A stretch of DNA of 6,754 nt from an uncultured Clostridia bacterium (GCA_947171615.1 CAMVYG010000122.1:1-6754), one strand, 5' to 3'; shown: positions 1 through 6,581, numbered from the stretch's first letter. Notes: generated by a model from the sequence alone, not told the origin. Program-made: numbers and translations.

Positions 1-1
1 A

Positions 2-175
2 TTCCAAAGTGAGAACGCGGAAAAATTCTTCCATACGGACATTCTTGTAAAGCTTTTGGACGACCATAAAAACGGAAAAGCAGATAACAGCCGCCGGGTC
101 TGGACGGTATACACCTTCCTGATCTGGTACAGGCAATTCTTTTCGGAGGTAGCAGAGCATGGCGGAGAAAATTGA
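2..175 (+). CDS. asnB: C-terminal fragment of an AsnB-type asparagine synthetase paralogue (5' end outside window)
   Basis: An open frame enters from the left edge and gives 57 residues ending at TGA 173-175. It aligns without gaps to the C-terminus of the complete AsnB at 3011-4867: from FQSENAEKFF to YTFLIWYRQFF I count 29 identities in 47 positions. This is the end of the synthetase domain, where such proteins close with a W-x-x-YTF-x-x-WY-x-QFF pattern. The family transfers ammonia from glutamine to an ATP-activated carboxylate; some members make free asparagine and others amidate peptidoglycan carboxylates. The catalytic Cys2 and the ATP-binding loop lie outside the window, so activity cannot be judged. 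The last 17 bases overlap the next gene, and that gene's ribosome site lies inside this frame, which suggests translational coupling. The family call is firm; the substrate is unknown. Confidence 0.88.
   Translation, partial: FQSENAEKFFHTDILVKLLDDHKNGKADNSRRVWTVYTFLIWYRQFFSEVAEHGGEN
145..150 (+). promoter_or_regulatory. Ribosome binding site of the ATP-grasp ligase
   Basis: GGAGGT stands 8 nt before the ATG at 159. It lies inside the last codons of the upstream asnB paralogue, so the two genes overlap. It supports ATG 159 as the start of the ligase. Confidence 0.85.
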
Positions 176-1394
176 ATTTATCCCGGTGCTGCTGGGCAGC
201 GATATCAATGTGTACGGCATGGCCCGTTCCTTCCACGAGGAATACGGCATTTCTTCCGTGGCTATCGGCAAGGGGATTTTAGGCCCCTGCACCGCCAGCA
301 AAATTGTTACGGTGGAGGTAGTGGAGCCGAATTTGGAAGACGACGAGGTATTCGTTTCCACCCTTTTGAATTTTGCCCGGCGGTACGAGGGCTCCGGCAA
401 AAAGCTGCTTCTTGTTCCCTGCGGGGACAATTACATTAAGCTCCTGGTGCGCAACCAGGAAAAGCTTCGGGGCGTCTATGAATTTGAATGTATCGATGAA
501 GAGCTTCTGATGCGGCTTTCTATCAAGGAAAGCTTTTACCAGGTCTGCACGGAGCACGGATTTTCCTTTCCGAAAACCATCACCTGCTCCTATGAGGAGC
601 ATCAAAACCTGGAGCTGCCCTTTGATTTTCCCGTCATCATCAAGCCCTCCAATTCCGTGGCCTATTGGAACTGCAAGTTTCCCCACAAGAAAAAGGTATT
701 CGTGGCGGAAACCCGGGAGGAATTTGACGCGATCCTCACTGCCATCTATTCTTCAAGCTACAAGGATCATCTGATTTTGCAGGAATACATTCCCGGAGAC
801 GACAGCAATATGCGGGTGATGAACTGCTACTGCGGCAGAGATAAAAAGGTAAAGCTCATCGCCCTGGGAAACGCTCTTTTGGAGGAGCATTCTCCCGAGG
901 GGATCGGCAGCTATGCCGCCATTATAAACGGTTATGATGAAAAGCTCGCGGAAATGATGAGGGGCTTCTTAGAGGGCATTGGCTATGTGGGCTTTGCCAA
1001 TTTTGACATGAAGTATGACAGCCGGGACGGCACCTACAAGCTGTTTGAAATGAATCTGCGCCAGGGCAGAAGCAGCTTCTTCGTCACCGCCGCCGGGTAC
1101 AATCTGGCAAAATGGCTTACGGACGATGTGATCTATCACAAGGATATGCCCTGTACGGTAGCCACAAATAAGGTGCTGTGGACGATCATTCCGAAAAAAA
1201 TCATTTTCCGTTATGTAAAGGATGAAGCTGTAAAGGCGGAGGCCAAAGAACTGATCCGCCAGGGCAAGATCTGCCATTCCTATTACTACCGTGGAGACCG
1301 TTCCCTGAAGCGCTGGGTACATTACATGAAAAACCAGTATCACTACTTTGAAAAGTACAAGCGCTATTTCGGAAATAAGGGCCTGCGGGATTAA
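159..1394 (+). CDS. aslA: ATP-grasp ligase, D-aspartate ligase type
   Basis: The 411-residue protein is an ATP-grasp carboxylate-amine ligase that resembles, from memory, the Enterococcus faecium/Lactococcus D-aspartate ligases throughout. Visible landmarks are the N-terminal LLGSDINVYGMARSF (11-25), the ATP-binding lysine segment IIKPSNSVAYW (160-170), QEYIPGDDSNMRV (208-220), FANFDMKYD (279-287) and the metal-binding stretch FEMNLRQGRSSFFVT (296-310). In characterised relatives this cytoplasmic enzyme activates the beta-carboxylate of D-Asp as an acyl phosphate and attaches it to the lysine epsilon-amine of UDP-MurNAc-pentapeptide, building the cross-bridge. The length matches that family. 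A racemase-family gene (1755-2471) and two AsnB-type genes lie in the same run, which fits supply and amidation of D-Asp. There is no signal peptide. The actual acceptor is inferred, because many Clostridia use diaminopimelate rather than Lys. A relative with another acceptor remains possible. Confidence 0.85.
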   Translation: MAEKIEFIPVLLGSDINVYGMARSFHEEYGISSVAIGKGILGPCTASKIVTVEVVEPNLEDDEVFVSTLLNFARRYEGSGKKLLLVPCGDNYIKLLVRNQEKLRGVYEFECIDEELLMRLSIKESFYQVCTEHGFSFPKTITCSYEEHQNLELPFDFPVIIKPSNSVAYWNCKFPHKKKVFVAETREEFDAILTAIYSSSYKDHLILQEYIPGDDSNMRVMNCYCGRDKKVKLIALGNALLEEHSPEGIGSYAAIINGYDEKLAEMMRGFLEGIGYVGFANFDMKYDSRDGTYKLFEMNLRQGRSSFFVTAAGYNLAKWLTDDVIYHKDMPCTVATNKVLWTIIPKKIIFRYVKDEAVKAEAKELIRQGKICHSYYYRGDRSLKRWVHYMKNQYHYFEKYKRYFGNKGLRD

Positions 1395-1416
1395 GGCTTC
1401 CATCAAGGAAAAGACA

Positions 1417-1731
1417 ATGAACAAAGTAAGAATATCTGTGATAAGAATGGCCCGCTATGATGATTTGATCGAGAAGTATGAAAATCCCATAGAGCATGCC
1501 TGTGATATGAAAGAAGGACAGGTCTTTATCGCCAACGGCTGGCAGAAGCCGGAGGGCTTTTGTGACAGCGCGTGGGAAAGTCTTTCTCCATTTGTCATGA
1601 CGCTGGCTCATGGCGGTGAGAACTTTTACAACGGCTGGATGAAAAACAGGAGATCTGCCATGATTTCCTGTAATGATGGATTCCGCCCGGTCAGCTTTTT
1701 GGCAGAAACCATGGACGAGGCTGCAGAATAA
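1417..1731 (+). CDS. TIGR04076-like small protein of unknown function
   Basis: This 104-residue protein has the layout of the TIGR04076 family: an N-terminal beta strand (KVRISVIRM), a Cys29 segment followed by EGQVF, then KPEGFCDSAW (44-53), an AHGGENFYNGW stretch (65-74) and MISCNDGFRPV (82-92). Cys29, Cys49 and Cys85 are spread through the chain; I do not know that they bind metal. The family has no established function. I chose ATG 1417 because AAGGAAAAG lies just before it, the family usually starts with a M-x-K-V-x-I pattern, and the longer frame from 1348 would run 47 bp into the ligase gene. The gene begins 22 nt after the ligase stop and ends 23 nt before the racemase, so it sits inside the run. 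No membrane segment or signal peptide is seen. Confidence 0.8.
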   Translation: MNKVRISVIRMARYDDLIEKYENPIEHACDMKEGQVFIANGWQKPEGFCDSAWESLSPFVMTLAHGGENFYNGWMKNRRSAMISCNDGFRPVSFLAETMDEAAE

Positions 1732-1754
1732 GGAACTGAAAAGGGAGAAACTGC

Positions 1755-2471
1755 ATGAAAACACTGGGAATTATCGGTGGGCTGGGGCCCATGGCCACAG
1801 CGTACCTTTTACAGCTTATCATTGAAATGACAGACGCGAAAACCGACCAGGAGCATCTGGACGTGATCGTGTTTGATCGCCCCAGTGTACCGGACCGCAC
1901 CGCTCATATTCTGGATAAAAGCAAGCCCTCTCCTTTGCCCTCCATGACAGCCACGGCGCAAACTCTGGAAAAGCTGGGCGCAGGGTGCCTGTGCGCCCCC
2001 TGCGTGACTTCTCACTACTTCTACCAGGAGCTGTCCGGCAGCGTTTCCATCCCCTTTCTCAACATGGTAACGGAAACCGCCGCCGAATTAAAGGCAGCTG
2101 GGAAAAAGCGGCCGGGCGTTATGGCCACTACCGGCACGGTAAGCACCGGGCTTTTTCAGAACGCCTTTGAAAAAGAGGGGTTACAGGCAGTTCTGCCTGA
2201 TGAAGCCGGACAGGCGCTGGTAATGAGCCTGATCTACGATGACATCAAGGCGGGAAAGCCTGCCGACCGGGAGAAATTCCGCAGGGTATCAGAAATGCTG
2301 TACGGCGCGGGCTGCGACTGCATTGTGCTGGGCTGCACGGAGCTTTCCCTCATCAAAAAAAGCGCCGGACTGGGTGCGGGCTATCTGGATGCGCTGGAGG
2401 TGCTTGCCAAGCGCTGTGTGGAGGAATGCGGCGGAACATTAAAACCGGAATATGAAACCCTGCTTTGCTGA
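1755..2471 (+). CDS. racD: Aspartate/glutamate racemase family protein, probable aspartate racemase
   Basis: The 238-residue protein fits the cofactor-independent aspartate/glutamate racemase family in length and motifs. It opens with the glycine-rich MKTLGIIGGLGPMAT, carries the substrate-loop motif SVPDRTAHIL (44-53), and has two catalytic-type cysteines at Cys83 (APCVTSHYF) and Cys194 (VLGCTEL). These act as the two acid/base residues that invert the alpha-carbon through a two-base mechanism. The first motif reads PCVTSH where the common form is PCNTAH, so Asn and Ala are replaced; both cysteines remain. AGGGAG at 1742-1747 supports ATG 1755. Its place next to a D-aspartate-ligase-type gene suggests that it supplies D-Asp in the cytoplasm, as in the rac-asl pairs of lactic acid bacteria. 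The variant motif leaves a different amino acid substrate possible. Confidence 0.87.
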   Translation: MKTLGIIGGLGPMATAYLLQLIIEMTDAKTDQEHLDVIVFDRPSVPDRTAHILDKSKPSPLPSMTATAQTLEKLGAGCLCAPCVTSHYFYQELSGSVSIPFLNMVTETAAELKAAGKKRPGVMATTGTVSTGLFQNAFEKEGLQAVLPDEAGQALVMSLIYDDIKAGKPADREKFRRVSEMLYGAGCDCIVLGCTELSLIKKSAGLGAGYLDALEVLAKRCVEECGGTLKPEYETLLC

Positions 2472-2500
2472 GAAGGGGCGCATTACTTTACTCCCTTCAG

Positions 2501-2506
2501 AAAGGA
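2501..2506 (+). promoter_or_regulatory. Ribosome binding site supporting a TTG start
   Basis: AAAGGA stands 7 nt before TTG 2514. No ATG in the same frame lies near the beginning of the signal peptide, so this site decides the unusual start codon. Confidence 0.6.
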
Positions 2507-2513
2507 AAACACC

Positions 2514-2969
2514 TTGAAAAACCTGGTAAAAATTCTACTGCTTACTTTTCTGTGCCTGCTTCTGGCTGCGTGTAGCAATGAATTCGCAAAGCTGGAATAT
2601 AACTCCGCTGAGAAGATCATACAGGCAGATCATTTTGCAAAATCCTTTTCTGTGGGTTCCAAAAAGGACAATGAAGCCTCTTTCTCTATTAGGAAATTTG
2701 ACGGACGTGAAACCATATGGGAAAATCAGCTGTCGGAAGCCCAGGAGCTTACGATGGAATTTGCCCTCTCTCTTTCCGGGGGGCAGGCTAAAATCGTGCA
2801 TATCGACCCCAATGACAAGGTTACTACTATGATTGAGTGTTCGGCGGAAGCTTCTGCTGATGAAACCACCAGAATCGTACTGTCGATGCCAAAGGGACAA
2901 AATCGGTTCAAACTTGTAGGATATGATTGTGAGGATATCGAGTTGAGGCTTATCATTCGGCCCCAGTAA
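2514..2969 (+). CDS. Small secreted lipoprotein of unknown function
   Basis: The 151-residue product starts at TTG and has a classic lipoprotein signal peptide: a short basic start (KNLVK), a leucine-rich core, and the lipobox LAAC with Cys20 as the expected lipid attachment site. The mature part of about 130 residues is hydrophilic with alternating strand-like stretches and ends in IELRLIIRPQ. It contains Cys109 and Cys139, which could pair outside the cell. I recognise no domain and no catalytic motif. It should be anchored to the outer face of the cytoplasmic membrane. It lies 42 nt after the racemase and 41 nt before asnB on the same strand, so it is probably co-transcribed with the cassette. 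A wall-related role would be guesswork from position only. Confidence 0.8.
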   Translation: MKNLVKILLLTFLCLLLAACSNEFAKLEYNSAEKIIQADHFAKSFSVGSKKDNEASFSIRKFDGRETIWENQLSEAQELTMEFALSLSGGQAKIVHIDPNDKVTTMIECSAEASADETTRIVLSMPKGQNRFKLVGYDCEDIELRLIIRPQ

Positions 2970-3010
2970 TAGGAGCTCTAAAATTTCAGAAGATCGGAGT
3001 GTAGCATACT

Positions 3011-4867
3011 ATGTGCGGATTTGCAGGCTTTTTCAATACCCCAATCGTTTCAGACCGGGAGGGAACGATTCACGCTATGGCGGATCGGATCGCCCACCGT
3101 GGGCCGGATGACGCCCACTACTATGTGGATGAAGACATTTCCCTAGGCTTTCGCCGGCTTTCCATTATCGATCTCACAGGCGGCAGACAGCCGATTTTGA
3201 ATGAAACCGGCGCCAAGGCATTGCTCTTTAACGGAGAGATCTACAATTATCAAAGCCTGCGGGAAGAACTGATCGACAAGGGACACACCTTCACCACCAA
3301 GGCCGATTCAGAAGTGGTTCTTCACGGCTATGAGGAATACGGAAAAGAGATCCTGCAAAAGCTGCGGGGCATGTTTGCCTTTGTGATTTGGGACAAGGAG
3401 AAAAAAGAGCTGTTCGGAGCCCGGGACATTTTCGGCATCAAGCCCTTCTACTACTACAACGGCAACGACCAGTTCTTATTTGGGTCTGAAATTAAAAGCT
3501 TTCTTTCTCACCCCGGCTTTCAGAAAGAGCTGAGGGAAGAAAAGATCCCGGAATACCTTTCCTATGAATACCTGCCCGATGAGGAAACCATCTTTAAGGA
3601 CGTGTACAAGCTTCCCGGCGCTCACTGCTTCACCTACCGGGACGGAAAAATGCAGATCGAGCGGTACTACCGCATCGAATACCGGGTAGAAGAGGATAAA
3701 TCCCTGGAATATTGGGAAGAGGAAATCACAAAGGAGTTTTCGGAATCCGTTGCCATGCACCAGATCAGCGACGTGGAGGTGGGCTGCTTCCTTTCCTCCG
3801 GCGTGGACTCCAGCTATGTGGTCAAGGAAATTTCCAAGGGAACAAAAAAGGTGAAAACCTTTTCCGTGGGCTATGAGGAGGAAAAGTACAGCGAGCTTCC
3901 CTATGCTCAGGATTTTTCCAGCGTGGTGGGAGTCCCCAATATCAGCAATAAGGTTTCCGCTGATGAATTTTTTGACGCCATGCCGGAAATTCAATATTTT
4001 ATGGACGAGCCCCTGCCCAACCCCTCGGAAATTCCCCTGTATTTCCTGGCAAAAAACGCCAGAAACTATGTGAAGGTGGTGCTTTCCGGGGAGGGCGCGG
4101 ACGAGTTGTTCGGCGGGTATCCCATGTACTTGCAGGGCGGGCATTTTGCCGAGTATACCAGGAAAGTCCCCCGGCCTCTCCGCAGGCTGGCAGGAGCCGT
4201 GACGGGAAAGCTGCCGGAATTTAAGGGCAAGCATTTCCTGGTGCGGGGCGCTATGGAGCCCTGGCAGCGGTTTATGCGGGCAAACTATGTATTTACAGAC
4301 AGCCGGGAGCGCCAGAAATATTTGAAGCGCCCCATCACCTCCAAGCTGCCGGAGGAATACAGCAAGCGCTATTTTGATGAAGTACAGGGGCTGGATGAAC
4401 CCACTCAGCTGCAATACGTGGATATGCACACCTGGATGATCTATGACATTCTCCTGAAGGCGGACCGCATGAGCATGGCCAATTCCCTGGAGCTGCGGGT
4501 TCCCTTCCTGGATAAAAAAATTTTGGAGCTTTCCACCCGCATTCCCACCCGCTTCCGGGCGGACTGCGCAACGGAAACCACCAAAAAAGCCTTGCGCAGC
4601 GCGGCCATCAAGCAGCTGCCGGAGCGCACCGCCAATAAAAAGAAGCTGGGCTTCCCGGTTCCCCTTTCCGACTGGCTGCGGGAGGATAAATATTACAACA
4701 AGGTAAAAGAGGCCTTCCAAAGCGATATTGCGGAGAAATTCTTCGTCACAAAAGAGCTGATGAAGCTTTTAAATGACCACAAGGAAGGAAAGGCCCTGAA
4801 CATGCAGAAAATATGGTCCTTCTATACCTTTATTGTCTGGTACGATCAATTTTTTGTGAAGAACTAG
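3011..4867 (+). CDS. asnB: AsnB-type asparagine synthase (glutamine-hydrolysing), complete
   Basis: The 618-residue protein has the full two-domain plan. The N-terminal class II glutaminase domain has its nucleophile at Cys2 (MCGFAGFF), then AHRGPDD (28-34), the glutamine-binding NGEIYNY (74-80) and GARDIFGIKPFYY (136-148). The C-terminal synthetase domain has the ATP pyrophosphatase loop SSGVDSS (262-268), the SGEGADELFGGY segment (359-370) and LKADRMSMANSLELRVPFLD (482-501). All key residues are present, so the enzyme should be active. The family adenylates a carboxylate and amidates it with ammonia from glutamine. Members such as LtsA/AsnB amidate diaminopimelate, and L. lactis AsnH amidates cross-bridge D-Asp. 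Within this run, amidation of D-Asp or another wall carboxylate is as plausible as free asparagine synthesis. A weak GGAG (2996-2999) precedes ATG 3011; Cys2 fixes the start. A terminator follows the stop. Confidence 0.95.
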   Translation: MCGFAGFFNTPIVSDREGTIHAMADRIAHRGPDDAHYYVDEDISLGFRRLSIIDLTGGRQPILNETGAKALLFNGEIYNYQSLREELIDKGHTFTTKADSEVVLHGYEEYGKEILQKLRGMFAFVIWDKEKKELFGARDIFGIKPFYYYNGNDQFLFGSEIKSFLSHPGFQKELREEKIPEYLSYEYLPDEETIFKDVYKLPGAHCFTYRDGKMQIERYYRIEYRVEEDKSLEYWEEEITKEFSESVAMHQISDVEVGCFLSSGVDSSYVVKEISKGTKKVKTFSVGYEEEKYSELPYAQDFSSVVGVPNISNKVSADEFFDAMPEIQYFMDEPLPNPSEIPLYFLAKNARNYVKVVLSGEGADELFGGYPMYLQGGHFAEYTRKVPRPLRRLAGAVTGKLPEFKGKHFLVRGAMEPWQRFMRANYVFTDSRERQKYLKRPITSKLPEEYSKRYFDEVQGLDEPTQLQYVDMHTWMIYDILLKADRMSMANSLELRVPFLDKKILELSTRIPTRFRADCATETTKKALRSAAIKQLPERTANKKKLGFPVPLSDWLREDKYYNKVKEAFQSDIAEKFFVTKELMKLLNDHKEGKALNMQKIWSFYTFIVWYDQFFVKN

Positions 4868-4889
4868 GGCTTGTTTAAAAAACGCAAAT

Positions 4890-4932
4890 AAAAGAGAAAG
4901 AGCAGAAGACTTTCCTCTGCTCTTTCTCTTTT
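4890..4932 (+). terminator. Intrinsic terminator after asnB, possibly bidirectional
   Basis: A perfect 17-bp stem (4890-4906 with 4916-4932) closes a 9-nt loop and lies 22 nt after the asnB stop. The 3' arm ends in a run of T on the + strand. On the - strand the hairpin is followed by TATTTGCGTTTTTT, so it could also stop transcription from the convergent regulator operon. Confidence 0.8.
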
Positions 4933-5049
4933 TGGAATGCGTTGCAGCCTGTCGTTCGCAGTAAATACGAATGTGACTCATCAACTGTAAGCAGCAAAAC
5001 CGCAGACACATACCAGATGGCGTATTCTATTTCCTGCTAAATTATGGGT

Positions 5050-5112
5050 TTTTCGCTCAACTGAATGTAGGGACCGGCCTTCGGACGATCCCTACATTCA
5101 GTTGAGCGAAAA
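5050..5112. repeat. 63-nt near-perfect palindrome, probable dispersed repeat element
   Basis: Arms 5050-5073 and 5089-5112 are perfectly complementary over 24 bp. The pairing continues through the centre with only two mismatches (5074/5088 and 5077/5085) to a TTC loop at 5080-5082, giving 28 pairs in all. There is no T-run after either arm, so it is not a standard intrinsic terminator, although such a stem could slow polymerase or protect mRNA ends from both sides. The GTAGGGAC...GTCCCTAC-like core resembles palindromic repeats I associate with Clostridia intergenic regions. Copy number cannot be seen from this window. Confidence 0.7.
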
Positions 5113-5173
5113 TTTATGACTTCCCACACACAGCCCCTTGCCCTGAACGAATACCGAAACGCCCTTGCCTTTT

Positions 5174-5198
5174 CTAACGACTAATGGCTAATATCTAA
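5174..5198. repeat. Short heptad repeat of CTAA
   Basis: CTAA occurs four times at exact 7-nt spacing (5174, 5181, 5188, 5195), with different three-base spacers. It ends 3 nt before the kinase stop codon. On the - strand it reads as TTAG repeats with scattered stop codons. It may be chance or a degenerate repeat. Confidence 0.4.
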
Positions 5199-5201
5199 CT
5201 A

Positions 5202-5861
5202 CTATTTCTGCGGCAGCAGGATCTCCGTGGTAAACGCCCCTTCCTCACTGTTGCGGCTGAGGTAGCCTCCGAGGCGGTCTATCATGGTATCGATGCGCAC
5301 CAGGCCAAAGCCGTGGCCTTCGCCTTTGGTGGAACGGAACCGGCCGCCCTGCTTTTTCAGCTTGCCCACCCCGGTAAAATTGGTAAAGGAAATATAGAGC
5401 TGCGTACCCTTCATATCCATATATACCCGAATCAGGCGCTTTTCCTCCGGCAGGGCTAAGCTGGCATCTATGGCGTTATCAAAAAGATTGCCCAAAATGC
5501 AGCAGAGATCCAGCTCGGACATACTGAGCTTCACCGGAATATGGGCGTCAACATGCACCTCTATATTTTTGGATCTTGCCAGAGATATTTTGCTGTTCAG
5601 AATGGCGTCCGCCATGGGGTTTCCGCTTTTGATGGCCAGGTCTACCGTATTCAGGTCAGTGTCCAGCTGATTTAGATACTCCACAATAGCCGCCATATCC
5701 TCCTGCGCAGCGTACACCTTCAAAAGCTGGATATGATTGCGATAATCATGCCGCCATCCCCGCATCTGTTTGTACATGGTTTCCACTTCCTGATAATGGG
5801 TATCCAGCAGCTCTCGCTGATAGGCGACTATTCGTTTGTCGATCATTTTATCAAACAGCAT
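5202..5861 (-). CDS. Short GHKL-type sensor histidine kinase without a membrane domain
   Basis: The 219-residue protein contains only the kinase core of the AgrC/CitA-like GHKL group. An N-terminal helix leads to the phosphoacceptor box RHDYRNH (37-43, likely His38), followed by NPMADAILNSK (81-91), the ATP-binding N box GNLFDNAIDAS (124-134) and the glycine box GHGFGL (182-187). Such kinases autophosphorylate on His and pass the phosphate to a LytTR regulator. Relatives usually carry several transmembrane helices before the His box; here only about 35 mostly polar residues precede it, so the protein should be cytoplasmic or depend on a partner for sensing. GGAGGG (5868-5873) sits 6 nt before the ATG, and the frame opens 21 nt after the response regulator stop, so this is a normal start rather than a truncation by frameshift within the window. 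The signal is unknown. Confidence 0.88.
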   Translation of the reverse strand: MLFDKMIDKRIVAYQRELLDTHYQEVETMYKQMRGWRHDYRNHIQLLKVYAAQEDMAAIVEYLNQLDTDLNTVDLAIKSGNPMADAILNSKISLARSKNIEVHVDAHIPVKLSMSELDLCCILGNLFDNAIDASLALPEEKRLIRVYMDMKGTQLYISFTNFTGVGKLKKQGGRFRSTKGEGHGFGLVRIDTMIDRLGGYLSRNSEEGAFTTEILLPQK

Positions 5862-5882
5862 TCCATTCCCTCCACCCCACCA

Positions 5883-6572
5883 CTAACAACCACGAATGAT
5901 CGCCCGATTCAAAGGCTCATAAGCCCCTCTCGGCAGGGGCAGCGCCGTGCCGCTGTCTAAAGTGATCTCCGTTTTCGTCACCTTGCGGATATGCTCTAAA
6001 TTGACAATAAGCCCCCGGCCCACCCGGAAAAAGCGGCTGTCCAACTCTTTCTCAAATTCCTTCAGGGGCCGCTTCACCGTGTACTCTTCTTTTGCGTGAA
6101 GGGTGACATAGTTTTGAAACACGTCCAGATACAGCAGCTCGTAACAGGGGATCCGCACCATCTCCCCGGAAATTTCCAGATGCAGCACCTTCCTGTTTTG
6201 CAGGATCTTCTCAGAGGCCCGGTCCAGCACGGCAAAGAACTTCTCCCGATTCACCGGCTTTACAAGATAGTGCAGCGCCGCCACATCGTACCCCTCGGCA
6301 ATATAATCGGAATACCCGGTGATAAACACGATCTGTACCGCCTCGTTTCCTTTACGCACCTGTCTAGCCAGCGTCACGCCGTCCATTCCCGCCATTTCCA
6401 CATCTAAAAGCAACAGGTCAAACGCCGCTTCCGCATAGCGAAATAGAAACGCTTCCGCGGAAGGAAACACCTCCACCTGCACGGAAGCATTCTGTTTGTC
6501 GGCCCATTCCTTTATAAGCCCCAAAATCAAATTGGAATCTTCGTTTCTGTCATCTACGATCGCAAGGCGCAT
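5883..6572 (-). CDS. LytTR-family response regulator
   Basis: The 229-residue protein has an N-terminal receiver domain (about 1-120) and a C-terminal LytTR DNA-binding domain (about 128-229). Receiver landmarks are the acidic pair Asp7-Asp8, the phosphoacceptor Asp57 in LLLLDVEMAGMDG, Thr85 in FITGYSDY, and Lys105 in YLVKPV. The LytTR part shows YLDVFQNYVTLHA (148-160), RPLKEFEKEL (168-177), FFRVGRGLIVNLEHI (181-195) and a final PLPRG. All phosphotransfer residues are present. I place the start at ATG 6572, because AAAGGAG (6582-6588) precedes it and MRLAIVDD is the usual beginning. The 14-residue longer frame from 6614 would read through the promoter. It is the first gene of a two-gene operon with the kinase downstream. 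Family members bind direct repeats upstream of target genes and often of their own operon. Confidence 0.93.
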   Translation of the reverse strand: MRLAIVDDRNEDSNLILGLIKEWADKQNASVQVEVFPSAEAFLFRYAEAAFDLLLLDVEMAGMDGVTLARQVRKGNEAVQIVFITGYSDYIAEGYDVAALHYLVKPVNREKFFAVLDRASEKILQNRKVLHLEISGEMVRIPCYELLYLDVFQNYVTLHAKEEYTVKRPLKEFEKELDSRFFRVGRGLIVNLEHIRKVTKTEITLDSGTALPLPRGAYEPLNRAIIRGC

Positions 6573-6581
6573 AGCGGGAAA

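Larger units (their letters stand above)
4868..5201. other. Gene-free convergent junction
   Basis: These 334 nt lie between the stop of asnB (+) and the stop of the histidine kinase (-). They contain the terminator hairpin (4890-4932), the long palindrome (5050-5112) and a short heptad CTAA repeat (5174-5198). I see no convincing coding frame, RNA gene or promoter in the rest. Confidence 0.7.

Noticed and set aside
1348..1416. Extended N-terminus of the TIGR04076-like protein
   Set aside because: It would overlap the ligase gene by 47 bp and add residues not typical of the family; ATG 1417 has its own ribosome site.
1201..1764. 187-residue - strand frame across the ligase, TIGR04076-like gene and racemase start
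   Set aside because: It spans three well-supported + strand genes, has no family resemblance and no convincing ribosome site.
3476..4720. 414-residue open frame on the - strand opposite asnB
   Set aside because: It lies wholly antisense to a complete, motif-perfect AsnB gene, shows no recognisable domain, and is the usual mirror effect of biased codon use.
4769..5011. 80-residue - strand frame crossing the asnB end and terminator
   Set aside because: It reads through the terminator hairpin and the asnB gene, with no ribosome site or family resemblance.
5050..5112. Palindrome as a standard intrinsic terminator for the kinase operon
   Set aside because: Neither arm is followed by a T-run; the hairpin at 4890-4932 is the better terminator for both directions.
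5050..5112. CRISPR repeat
   Set aside because: There is a single unit with no spacer-repeat series and no cas gene in the window.
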